Shown: one piece after another, positions 7,109 through 14,826 of the stretch
Numbering within the stretch: the first letter of the stretch is position 1
Layout of the letters: the number at the start of each line of letters is the position of its first letter
Translations under genes and position numbers: made by a program
The notes under the pieces: model-generated
What the model saw: only the letters and a program-made list of their open reading frames with translations
Told to the model about the DNA's origin: nothing
The model's database searches: none
From: Bordetella parapertussis
Lineage (GTDB): Bacteria; Pseudomonadota; Gammaproteobacteria; Burkholderiales; Burkholderiaceae_B
Length of the DNA: 15,371 nt
Direction of reading: 5' to 3'
Assembly: GCA_943331855.1 (NCBI GenBank)
Contig: CALQNE010000054.1
Location: forward strand, 1-15,371

Positions 7109-8281
7109 CTAGTACGATTTGGGTAAACCAAGCACGCGCTCGGCAATAAAACACAGAATCAGTTGTGGGCTCACGGGCGCAATTCGGGTAATCATGACCT
7201 CGCGCAAATAGCGTTCAACATGGTATTCCTTGGCATAGCCAAAACCTCCATGCGTCATCACAGCCTGTTGGCAAGCATTAAAACCCGCCTCTCCACCTAG
7301 ATACTTTGCTGCATTGGCCTGGGCGCCACAGGGCTCCCCTTTATCAAACATTGAGGCCGCTTGAAATACCATCAAATTTGCCGCCTCAAGCTCCATCCAA
7401 TTTGCAGCCAGAGGATGCTGAATCCCCTGATTCATCCCAATCGGACGATCAAAGACCACGCGCTGTTTAGCGTATTCAGTGGCCTTTTTAAGCGCAACGC
7501 GCCCCAGACCAACACCTTCAGCACCAATCAAGATTCGCTCGGCATTCATACCATGCATGATGTAATGAAAACCCTTGCCCTCTTCACCGATGCGATCCTC
7601 AACCGGTACTTTTAAACCATCGATAAAAAGCTCGTTTGAATCAACCGCCTTACGACCCATTTTTTCGATCTCGTGCACACGAATAAAGTCACGATCAAAT
7701 TTTGTATAAAAGAGACTTAAACCATCCGTATGTTTTGTCACCTGTTCAAGCGGTGTCGTGCGCGCCAGGATCAACATTTTTTCAGCCACCTGGGCCGTCG
7801 AAATCCAAACCTTGGTGCCACTCAGTACATAATGATCACCGACCCGTTCAGCCTTGACCTTCAATTGGGTTGTGTTTAAACCCGTATTGGGTTCAGTCAC
7901 TGCAAAACACGAACGCTCTTTGCCAGAGATCAACGGCGGCAACATGCGATGTTTTTGCTCTTCGGTGCCAAACTGCACCACAGGGTTCAAGCCAAAAATA
8001 TTCATGTGCACAGCCGAGGCACCGCTCATGCCCGCGCCAGACTCACTAATCGTTTGCATCATGATCGACGCTTCGGTGATCCCCAGACCCGAGCCTCCGT
8101 ACTGCTCAGGGATACAAATCCCTAACCAGCCATCCTTGGCTAGCGCCTGATGCAGTTCAGTTGGAAAACCACCGTGCCGATCTTTTTCGAGCCAGTAATG
8201 ATCATCAAAGCGCTCGCAGATCTTACTGATCGCTTCGCGAATACTCTCTTGCTCTTGTGTAAAAGAAAAGTCCATGTTCAT
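7109..8281 (-). CDS. Acyl-CoA dehydrogenase family protein
   Basis: A 390-residue FAD enzyme of the acyl-CoA dehydrogenase fold, catalysing alpha,beta-desaturation of an acyl-CoA and passing electrons to ETF. In order: N-terminal helical domain, Y-G-G-S-G-L-G (61-67), the flavin/substrate motif C-F-A-V-T-E-P-N-T-G (125-134), S-G-T-K-V-W-I-S (154-161), the C-terminal helices with Q-R-V-V-F-D-R-P-I (273-281), and M-T-H-G-G-F-G-Y (342-349). Near the C-terminus, where many family members carry the catalytic Y-E-G-T, it has R-I-A-P-V-S (366-371). The alternative base position of isovaleryl/long-chain enzymes is filled by Glu248 in N-A-E-R. The start is ATG 8279-8281; a second ATG two codons in is equally possible. 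It lies between the TRAP receptor (54-base gap) and maoC (9-base gap) in the same run. Confidence 0.93.
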   Translation of the reverse strand: MNMDFSFTQEQESIREAISKICERFDDHYWLEKDRHGGFPTELHQALAKDGWLGICIPEQYGGSGLGITEASIMMQTISESGAGMSGASAVHMNIFGLNPVVQFGTEEQKHRMLPPLISGKERSCFAVTEPNTGLNTTQLKVKAERVGDHYVLSGTKVWISTAQVAEKMLILARTTPLEQVTKHTDGLSLFYTKFDRDFIRVHEIEKMGRKAVDSNELFIDGLKVPVEDRIGEEGKGFHYIMHGMNAERILIGAEGVGLGRVALKKATEYAKQRVVFDRPIGMNQGIQHPLAANWMELEAANLMVFQAASMFDKGEPCGAQANAAKYLGGEAGFNACQQAVMTHGGFGYAKEYHVERYLREVMITRIAPVSPQLILCFIAERVLGLPKSY

Positions 8282-8335
8282 GCGTCCAAAAATAAATTAT
8301 TAATTTTTTACTATCGACTATTTATCGCATACTGC

Positions 8336-9358
8336 TTAGTTTTCTTTGACTGCAGACTGAAATGCCTTTAAAACTGCGGTGCCCGGCTTACCTCGCTGGT
8401 CAAGGCCTTGGCCCCATTTTGCCGCTACCACTTGCATGCTGTCCGATAACATTTTCTTGTCTGCGGCCGAAAGCGTTACAAAGGTGACCCCTTTTTGTCG
8501 AATTTTTTCAATGTCCGTCGCCACATCTTTATCTGCGATCCCGCAGGCACGTCGAGTCGTTGCCTCACCCGCTTCATCCATCGCCTGTTGAATTTTTAAA
8601 GGTAATTTTTTAAACCGAGCCTCACTCATCATATACGCAAGTACCGCGCTACCAAAATTTTCCTCTGAGGTACCGTACTTACTAATACCCGCCAAATCGT
8701 ACGACAACAAGCTACCAAACGGAAACAACATGCCGTCAATGGTGCCGCGGGATAAGGATTCATATACTTCAGGCGCCGACATCCGCACAGGCACCGCCGA
8801 AAAACTGCGTACAGTCGCGTCCATTGCTCCACCAGCCGTACGCAATTTCATGCCTTCTAAGTTTTTATATGTGTCGATTATTTTTTTTCCAGAAAAGATC
8901 TGATATGGCGGTAACACGATCACAAACATCAGACGAACACCGTTTGGTGCGTACTCTTGTTTAGCCAAAATTCCATCATTGCGTGCGAGTTTCCAATAGG
9001 CCAAGCTTGCTTGACACGAAGTCGAGAAGCCTCCAGGTAGTTCGGCGGCCGCACTTAAGGGCATTTTGTCTGACGCGTACGAGGGCACAACATATCCCAC
9101 ATCAACGACTCCTGACTGAGTCAAGGCAAGCAAATCTTTGGCTTTGCCAAGTTGCTCAGCCGGATAGTATTCAAACTGTATCGGCATCCCTGAAATGCGT
9201 GCCACCTCACTCATCCAAAACTTAGTGCCAGTTTCTGCAAAAAAATGACCAACTGGCAGAGAGTCTGCAACGCGCAACTTTTCTTGAGCCCGCACTTGAC
9301 TAAACATTACCGCAGTAATGAGTAGACCTAGCGTGATAATTTTCAATGATGTTTTCAT
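8336..9358 (-). CDS. TRAP transporter periplasmic receptor (DctP type), downstream copy
   Basis: A 340-residue exported solute-binding protein of a tripartite ATP-independent periplasmic transporter. A signal peptide runs to V-R-A at about 24, with the mature protein starting Q-E-K-L-R-V-A-D-S. The family's ligand arginine is probably Arg173 in M-K-L-R-T-A-G-G, and R-G-T-I-D-G-M-L-F-P (204-213) is the usual motif after it. Its ATG overlaps the stop of the upstream receptor as ATGA (9355-9358), with AAGGAG seven bases before it inside the end of that gene. It is roughly half identical by eye to that neighbour over the mature length. The mature protein has exactly two cysteines, Cys115 and Cys272. 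It serves the Q/M permease encoded upstream; a carboxylate ligand is expected from the family but the substrate is unknown. Confidence 0.93.
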   Translation of the reverse strand: MKTSLKIITLGLLITAVMFSQVRAQEKLRVADSLPVGHFFAETGTKFWMSEVARISGMPIQFEYYPAEQLGKAKDLLALTQSGVVDVGYVVPSYASDKMPLSAAAELPGGFSTSCQASLAYWKLARNDGILAKQEYAPNGVRLMFVIVLPPYQIFSGKKIIDTYKNLEGMKLRTAGGAMDATVRSFSAVPVRMSAPEVYESLSRGTIDGMLFPFGSLLSYDLAGISKYGTSEENFGSAVLAYMMSEARFKKLPLKIQQAMDEAGEATTRRACGIADKDVATDIEKIRQKGVTFVTLSAADKKMLSDSMQVVAAKWGQGLDQRGKPGTAVLKAFQSAVKEN

Positions 9359-10398
9359 TTAAGCGCTCCTTGAAAGGCATTCAAAATCTCAGTTCCCGCT
9401 TTGCCCCGCTTATCGAGGGCCTGTGCCCACTCCGTACTGACCGTCGCCATCAACTCGAGCAATTTCTTTTTATCTGCAGCCGGCAATTCAACCACCGTAT
9501 CGCCAGCTTGCTTGAGCTTTATCACATCAGCCGTCTCACGCTCATCAGAAACAATACACGCTTGAGCCGTCACCATGTTACCGGCTTGCACCATAGCCTG
9601 CTGAACATTGGCAGGAAGTGTTTTCCAACGCTTTTCGCTAATTACATAATTCACGATAAAGCTACCAAAGTTTTCACCAATCGTTGAATACTTTACTAAA
9701 CTTTGTAAGTCGTACGACAAAATGCTTGAGTAAGGAAACAACATGCCATCAATCGTTCCTCTTGAAAGTGATTCATAGACTTCTGGCGTAGCCATTTGTA
9801 CGGATACAGCATTAAGTTTGCGTGCAGCAATGTCTTTTGCACCACCACTCGTACGAATCTTCATTCCCTCAAAGCTTTTGATCCCTTCAATTTTTTGTTT
9901 GGCAAAAAACACCTGATAGGGCGGCAATACCAAGGTGAACAGCACGCGCACGCCAAGCGGTTTAAATTCCTTTTTGTCCAGTATTCCGCCGTCTTGCGCA
10001 ATTTTCCAATAAGCTGCCGTGCCTGCACATGAGGTCGAAAAGCTCAACGGCAACTCAGCCACCGCGGCAAGTGGCATTTTGTCACCGACAAAAGAAGGGG
10101 CAACATAAGCAATATCCACGACACCCGCCAGCGTAAGCGCAAGCATATCTTTCGCTTTGCCCAGCTGCTCTGCTGGATAATATTCATACTCGATCGCCCC
10201 ATTGGTCAACCGCTTGACCTCGTCAAAAAAAGGGATCGTTGCAGATTTTGGAATGTAGTGGCCATTCGGGAATGAGTCTCCCACACGAAACTTGATGGGC
10301 TGCGCCTGAACCAATGCACTCAAACCAAGCATCAGCAAGCTCGCCACGATGCCATAAGGCAACCTTTTGCTTAAAAAGTAAAACCCAGTCTTGTTCAT
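9355..10398 (-). CDS. TRAP transporter periplasmic receptor (DctP type), upstream copy
   Basis: A 347-residue DctP-family receptor with a long signal peptide (basic K-R at 11-12, hydrophobic core, cleavage after V-Q-A at about 32). Expected ligand arginine is Arg182 in M-K-I-R-T-S-G-G; the motif R-G-T-I-D-G-M-L-F-P is at 213-222. Stretches identical to the downstream copy include Y-Y-P-A-E-Q-L-G-K-A-K-D and P-E-V-Y-E-S-L-S-R-G-T-I-D-G, showing a gene duplication. It also has just two mature cysteines, Cys124 and Cys281, at the same spacing (157) as in the copy. ATG at 10396-10398 is preceded by GGAG. It follows the large permease gene after 44 AT-rich bases. Whether both receptors work with the same permease, and whether they differ in ligand, cannot be read from sequence. 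Confidence 0.93.
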   Translation of the reverse strand: MNKTGFYFLSKRLPYGIVASLLMLGLSALVQAQPIKFRVGDSFPNGHYIPKSATIPFFDEVKRLTNGAIEYEYYPAEQLGKAKDMLALTLAGVVDIAYVAPSFVGDKMPLAAVAELPLSFSTSCAGTAAYWKIAQDGGILDKKEFKPLGVRVLFTLVLPPYQVFFAKQKIEGIKSFEGMKIRTSGGAKDIAARKLNAVSVQMATPEVYESLSRGTIDGMLFPYSSILSYDLQSLVKYSTIGENFGSFIVNYVISEKRWKTLPANVQQAMVQAGNMVTAQACIVSDERETADVIKLKQAGDTVVELPAADKKKLLELMATVSTEWAQALDKRGKAGTEILNAFQGALK

Positions 10399-10442
10399 AT
10401 CTTGGCTCCGTTAATGTGTTTATTATTTTTTAGATCAAAGAA

Positions 10443-11729
10443 TTACTTCATCGTAGAGGGTAACCACAAAATAATTTCAGGGAAAACCACAAATAACGCA
10501 ATCACGAGTATGTGCGCCACGACGTGAGGCATCACGCCCTGAAAAATTTCAGCCAACGGTCGGCCCGTATACCTCGAGACCACGAACACATTGAGTCCGA
10601 CTGGCGGCGTCACCATGCCAACCTCTGCGGTCACAATCACAATCACGCCAAACCATATTGGATCAAAACCGAGCGCCTTAACCAAGGGCAATACGATTGG
10701 CACAGTCAAAATCAGGATCGCGATCTGGTCCATCAAGCAACCAAGTATTAAATAGCCAAACAAGATCATCGCCATCACAACCCAACGCGAGACATCCAGC
10801 GCACCAATCCACTTGACAAGCTCTTGCGTGGTTTGCGTCAACGTAAAGAAGTAACCGAAAATATGCGCGCCCAAAATGATCAGTACGATCATGCAACTTG
10901 TATGGGCAGAGCGCGTCAATGCATCGGTTGTGCTTTGCAGATTGATCTTTTTTGCTTGCCACGCCAGTACAAACGCACCAAAGGCGCCTAAGCCTGAAGC
11001 TTCTGTTGGCGTTGCGATGCCTGTATAAATGAATCCCGTCACGGCCATAAATAAAATCAACATCGGCCAAACAACTTTAAGCGACAGCAGCTTTTCTTTG
11101 AGGCTGTACGACTGACCCAGAGGCGCACGACTCGGGTCACGCCAAACGAGATAGTAGACCGTAGCCATAATTGCAAATGTGACAACGATGCCCGGAATGA
11201 CGCCCCCCACCAGCAGTTGACCGATACTCACATCAGCAATAATGCCGTAAAGCACCAACGCAATACTGGGTGGAATCAACATGGCGAGTGTGCCGGAAAT
11301 CGCGACAACTCCACAGGCTAGTTGAGGCTCATAGCCCTGCTTTAACATCGCTGGAATTGTCGTCGCTGACAATGTGGCAGCGGAAGCCGTACTCGAACCC
11401 GAAATCGCACCAAACCCCGCGCCGGCGATTGCTGTGGCCATCCCAAGCCCGCCTGGCACGCGTCCAACCCACGTTGCCGCTGCTTTGAATAAGCTATCAG
11501 CCACTCCGCTCAGAATAACGAATTCAGCCATCAACACAAACATCGGTACTGATATAAGTTCGTAAGAGCTAGCTGCCGAGAACGGCGTGGTTTGCAACAC
11601 ACCCAACACCATACTGAGACCACCAATCGACCAAAGTCCAACCGCTCCGGCCACCGCTAGAGAAAGCGCTACCGGACAACCTAGGGCGAGTAAAACTAAC
11701 AATAGCAGTACGACGGATATTGTTAGCAT
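10443..11729 (-). CDS. TRAP transporter large permease (DctM type)
   Basis: A 428-residue inner-membrane protein, the substrate-translocating subunit of a TRAP carrier driven by an ion gradient. Hydrophobic segments run through the whole length. Family signatures are seen in order: an A-G-A-G-F-G-A-I-S-G-S-S motif near 105-116, then I-P-P-S-I-A-L-V-L-Y-G, a G-G-V-I-P-G-I motif, T-P-T-E-A-S-G-L-G-A near 240-250, and M-V-T-P-P-V-G-L-N-V-F-V near the C-terminus. I prefer ATG at 11727-11729, whose A overlaps the last base of the DctQ stop (TGATG) and which has GAGGAG at 8 bases. A GTG one codon earlier (11730-11732) is five bases from the same site and also usable. It sits between the small permease and the two receptors and with them makes a complete Q-M-P-P transporter set. 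Confidence 0.94.
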   Translation of the reverse strand: MLTISVVLLLLVLLALGCPVALSLAVAGAVGLWSIGGLSMVLGVLQTTPFSAASSYELISVPMFVLMAEFVILSGVADSLFKAAATWVGRVPGGLGMATAIAGAGFGAISGSSTASAATLSATTIPAMLKQGYEPQLACGVVAISGTLAMLIPPSIALVLYGIIADVSIGQLLVGGVIPGIVVTFAIMATVYYLVWRDPSRAPLGQSYSLKEKLLSLKVVWPMLILFMAVTGFIYTGIATPTEASGLGAFGAFVLAWQAKKINLQSTTDALTRSAHTSCMIVLIILGAHIFGYFFTLTQTTQELVKWIGALDVSRWVVMAMILFGYLILGCLMDQIAILILTVPIVLPLVKALGFDPIWFGVIVIVTAEVGMVTPPVGLNVFVVSRYTGRPLAEIFQGVMPHVVAHILVIALFVVFPEIILWLPSTMK

Positions 11730-12274
11730 CACAGAGTCTCCTCGGTGCCGGCAACAGGAGGCAACGCGATGACAGAACGTCGTTGAATCAATGACAGTCC
11801 ATGCCCAACGAATCTAAAAAGCATTCGCAATAGCATCAAGCCACAACCAAGGGGTACGGCTGCATACGAGACCCACGTCGGCCAGGCAATGCCGCCCGCC
11901 ATGACATCGCCGCCGATAAAGCTTTCATACGTTCGGATGATCGACACATAAAAAATGCCGATAAATACTAGACTTGCACAGCCATACGCCACGCATTCGG
12001 CAAAATGCCGAAGGTGCGAAGGCATGTAATTATGAAGAATATCGACGCTGACATGCCCGTTATGGTTCAACGTATCAGACAGGGCAAAAAAGAATAAGCC
12101 CACCATCAAATAAAGTGAGATCAACTCATACGACCAGGACAGAGGCGAGTTAAAAAAGTACCGCAAAAAGACATCGCACACGACCACCAGCATGATTGCA
12201 AAGAGCATCACTGCAGCAATTTTGTTTAAAAATCGCTCACAGCGACTAATCACCTGATGGATTCGTTCAATCAT
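11729..12274 (-). CDS. TRAP transporter small permease (DctQ type)
   Basis: A 181-residue inner-membrane subunit that pairs with the DctM-type permease. Four hydrophobic segments are visible (about 18-40, 50-70, 90-112 and 132-155). The family signature V-C-D-V-F-L-R-Y-F-F then S-P-L-S-W-S-Y-E-L lies at about 32-52, and H-V-S-V-D-I-L at 73-79 is the usual conserved loop. ATG at 12272-12274 is preceded by AGGAG at 8 bases. It follows the class I CoA-transferase after 47 AT-rich bases (12275-12321), which contain no obvious terminator. Its stop overlaps the start of the DctM gene. Confidence 0.93.
   Translation of the reverse strand: MIERIHQVISRCERFLNKIAAVMLFAIMLVVVCDVFLRYFFNSPLSWSYELISLYLMVGLFFFALSDTLNHNGHVSVDILHNYMPSHLRHFAECVAYGCASLVFIGIFYVSIIRTYESFIGGDVMAGGIAWPTWVSYAAVPLGCGLMLLRMLFRFVGHGLSLIQRRSVIALPPVAGTEETL
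11738..11743 (-). promoter_or_regulatory. Ribosome binding site for the DctM-type gene
   Basis: GAGGAG on the minus strand lies 8 bases before ATG 11729 and 5 bases before GTG 11732. It is inside the end of the small-permease gene, consistent with coupled translation of the two membrane subunits. Confidence 0.6.
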
Positions 12275-12321
12275 TGATGCACTCCTATTAATAATTATTA
12301 TTGGATTATGCTGTACCCAGT

Positions 12322-13584
12322 CTAATTCTGTACTTCATGCGCATGCCGCTCTAGGCTCTCGCGGTGATCTGGATGAGAGATCGCAATCATCCGTCGCATC
12401 CGTTCTTTGAGTGTTTGGCCTTTCAACTGAGCAGCGCCCCACTCCGTCACAATCACGTCGGCATCTGTGCGCAGCGTGGTGACGCTGCCGGATGCAATGC
12501 GCGCGACAATACGACTTTGCTGGGCATTTTTAGTCGCAGACGGCAAGGCAACAATGGATCGCCCGTTTTTTGCTAATTGAGCGCCACGCGTAAAATCAAC
12601 CTGGCCTCCGGTCGCACCCACATATTGTCCGTTCACGATTTCGGCATTTACTTGCCCAGTCAAATCCACTTCGACCGCAGAATTCACGGCTACAAAATTA
12701 TCAAGCTGGGCGATCACTGACACTGCATGCGTGTGACTATACGGACGCAAATTGAGCTGGCGATTTTCATGCGCGTATGCATAGAGACGCTGCGTACCCA
12801 TCAACACACCCGCAGTCGTTAGGCCTCGATCGATGTTTTTAAATGCGTTTGTGACGGCACCACACTGCATCAGGTCTGCACCAACATCGCCCAACATACC
12901 CGTATGGATACCAAGATCCCGTCGATCTTTAAGCGATTGCAAAATCGCCTCAGGGATCACGCCGACCCCCATTTCAAGCACGCTGCGATCATGAATAAAC
13001 GCAGAAGCATGCTCGGCAATTTTGGCTTCGACTTCTTGTACGCGCCCAGGATGCAACTCGATCAGGGGGCGATCCGAGTGCACAAAAGCATCAATGCGGA
13101 GCCCTTCTAACGCCTCAGTGGTATACGTCCAGGGCATCTGCTGATTCACTTCTGCAATCACCACACGCGCGCGTTTTGCCGCTGCAATCAAGTAATCATT
13201 GGCAATGCCAAGGCTGCGCTGACCGTTTGGCCCTTCTGGACTTAGGTGTAAAAAAACGACGTCAATCGGAATCGTGCCCTCTTGTATCAAACCATGCATT
13301 TGTGAACAATGACTAGGGATCACCTCAAGCGCCCCTGCCGCAATCAAGCGACGGTTCTCACCAATCCCACAGTAACTCAGCATGTCAAAGTAATCGCGGT
13401 GCTCGGGCTGCAAGGTAGGCGTATAGGTTGGCCCGATAAAGACCGAGATGCGGCCAATCGTTTGTCGTTGCGAGACCAGTGCCTCGGTTAAGGTAAGCGG
13501 TTCGGCCGTGCATTGATTCCACCACACCGTATCGCCTGGCCGAAGCCAGCGGGATAAGTCAATGGCGTCGGTCGTTTCAGCCAT
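12322..13584 (-). CDS. Acetyl-CoA hydrolase/transferase family (4-hydroxybutyrate CoA-transferase-like) enzyme
   Basis: A 420-residue cytoplasmic class I CoA-transferase, related to Cat/4-hydroxybutyrate and butyryl-CoA:acetate transferases, which use a glutamate to form a glutamyl-CoA thioester. The likely catalytic residue is Glu305 in N-S-A-V-E-V-D-L-T-G-Q-V (301-312), matching the family's active-site position. G-V-G-V-I-P-E-A-I (206-214) and G-A-T-G-G-Q-V-D-F (323-331) are the other conserved glycine-rich blocks, and H-T-G-M-L-G-D (227-233) lies between. The ribosome site is poor. The gene starts 33 bases after the second family III transferase and precedes the TRAP genes. The donor or acceptor pair is unknown; it may charge the imported substrate with CoA from succinyl- or acetyl-CoA, or release CoA from an end product. 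Confidence 0.9.
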   Translation of the reverse strand: MAETTDAIDLSRWLRPGDTVWWNQCTAEPLTLTEALVSQRQTIGRISVFIGPTYTPTLQPEHRDYFDMLSYCGIGENRRLIAAGALEVIPSHCSQMHGLIQEGTIPIDVVFLHLSPEGPNGQRSLGIANDYLIAAAKRARVVIAEVNQQMPWTYTTEALEGLRIDAFVHSDRPLIELHPGRVQEVEAKIAEHASAFIHDRSVLEMGVGVIPEAILQSLKDRRDLGIHTGMLGDVGADLMQCGAVTNAFKNIDRGLTTAGVLMGTQRLYAYAHENRQLNLRPYSHTHAVSVIAQLDNFVAVNSAVEVDLTGQVNAEIVNGQYVGATGGQVDFTRGAQLAKNGRSIVALPSATKNAQQSRIVARIASGSVTTLRTDADVIVTEWGAAQLKGQTLKERMRRMIAISHPDHRESLERHAHEVQN

Positions 13585-13617
13585 GACTCAGTCGACCATC
13601 AACCGCTGGGGTTGAAC

Positions 13618-14826
13618 TCATGGCGCTTTCGCACATACCGTCGCACCCTGCTCAATCAGGCTCGCAATTTCGGCGCCGCTGTAGCCAAGTTCACTCAACA
13701 CCTCTCGACTATGTTGCCCAAATTGTGGCGCAGGCCTTCCGACCACGGGCTGCGAGTCAGACCATTGCGTTGGCACATCGACTCGACGTACCCGGCCCTC
13801 GGTTGGATGGTCATCCCATTTGAATAAACCAACCTCTTTAAGATGGGGGTCATCAAAGATCGTCTCGAGCGTATGAAGTGGCATGCACGGGACGTCCGCC
13901 TGAGTCAGTAGCGCCAGCCACTCCTCAGTACTACGCTCTAAAAATATTGTTGCTGCCATGCCTTGGAGTGCATTGATATGCTGCGTGCGGGTATTCAAAT
14001 CAACAAATCTTGGGTCGTTTTGAAAGATCGTTAAACGATCGATCGCCGCAAAGAAAGACTCCCATTGCTTGTTTGTATAAATCACGGCACATACATATCC
14101 GTTTGAGGTTTTATACGGACGACGCTCTGGGGCTAACAACCGCGGGTACCCCACTGGACCGTTCGGCGGATCGAACGTTTGCCCTGCAATGTGATCACTT
14201 AATAAATGGCTCAGCATCGTCTCGAACATCGGAATATCGATACGCTGTCCTCGCCCAGTCTTTTCACGATGAAATAAAGCGGCACACACAGACGTTACCG
14301 CATAGAGGCCGACTGTTCGGTCAACAATATTGGATGGAACATAGCGCGGCACGTCAGAGCCTGCTTGCTGAATCAAAGAAGGCAGACCGATTGCACCCTG
14401 TATCAGATCATCGAATGCAGGCTTATTTCCATATTGACCATTTTGACCAAAGCCGAACGTACCCACATATAGAATTTTAGGATTGATTTTTTTAACTTCG
14501 TCATAGCCCAGCCCAAGTCGGCTCATCGCTTGAGGACGAACGTTATACAGCAGCACATCTGCCGTTGCGATGAGTTTAAGAGCAGCCGCGAGGCCCGCTG
14601 GTTTTTTAGCATCCAACACCATGCCGCGCTTGCTGCGATTTACATGTAAATAGAGTGCACCCATTCGAGGATGCTGCATCGGCCCAAGATCGCGCACCAA
14701 ATCTCCTTGAGGCGATTCGACTTTGATCACATCAGCACCCATATCACCCATCAGCTGAGCGGCGTAAGGCCCCATCAATACTGTCGTCATATCAATGACG
14801 CGCACACCAACTAAAGGGCCACTCAT
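13618..14826 (-). CDS. Family III CoA-transferase (CaiB/BaiF type), complete
   Basis: A 402-residue cytoplasmic enzyme that transfers CoA between thioester and carboxylate substrates through an aspartyl intermediate. The N-terminus L-x-G-V-R-V-I-D-M-T-T-V-L-M-G-P is typical, followed by G-A-D-V-I-K-V-E (30-37) and R-S-K-R-G (64-68). The catalytic aspartate is probably Asp169 in N-I-V-D-R-T-V-G-L, the same number as in formyl-CoA transferase. T-G-R-G-Q-R-I-D (190-197) and R-R-P-Y-K-T-S-N-G (around 238) fit the family. Length is usual. ATG at 14824-14826 overlaps the upstream transferase's stop as ATGA, with AGGAG nine bases before. The paired arrangement suggests a heteromeric transferase like BbsEF or SmtAB, but both could be homodimers with different jobs. 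Confidence 0.94.
   Translation of the reverse strand: MSGPLVGVRVIDMTTVLMGPYAAQLMGDMGADVIKVESPQGDLVRDLGPMQHPRMGALYLHVNRSKRGMVLDAKKPAGLAAALKLIATADVLLYNVRPQAMSRLGLGYDEVKKINPKILYVGTFGFGQNGQYGNKPAFDDLIQGAIGLPSLIQQAGSDVPRYVPSNIVDRTVGLYAVTSVCAALFHREKTGRGQRIDIPMFETMLSHLLSDHIAGQTFDPPNGPVGYPRLLAPERRPYKTSNGYVCAVIYTNKQWESFFAAIDRLTIFQNDPRFVDLNTRTQHINALQGMAATIFLERSTEEWLALLTQADVPCMPLHTLETIFDDPHLKEVGLFKWDDHPTEGRVRRVDVPTQWSDSQPVVGRPAPQFGQHSREVLSELGYSGAEIASLIEQGATVCAKAP

Noticed and set aside
10678..11070. 130-codon minus-strand open frame inside the DctM gene
   Set aside because: Out-of-frame shadow of the permease; composition is Cys/Arg/Asp-rich with no family features.
14010..14480. 156-codon open frame on the plus strand
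   Set aside because: It lies wholly opposite the family III CoA-transferase, has no recognisable domain and looks like an antisense shadow.
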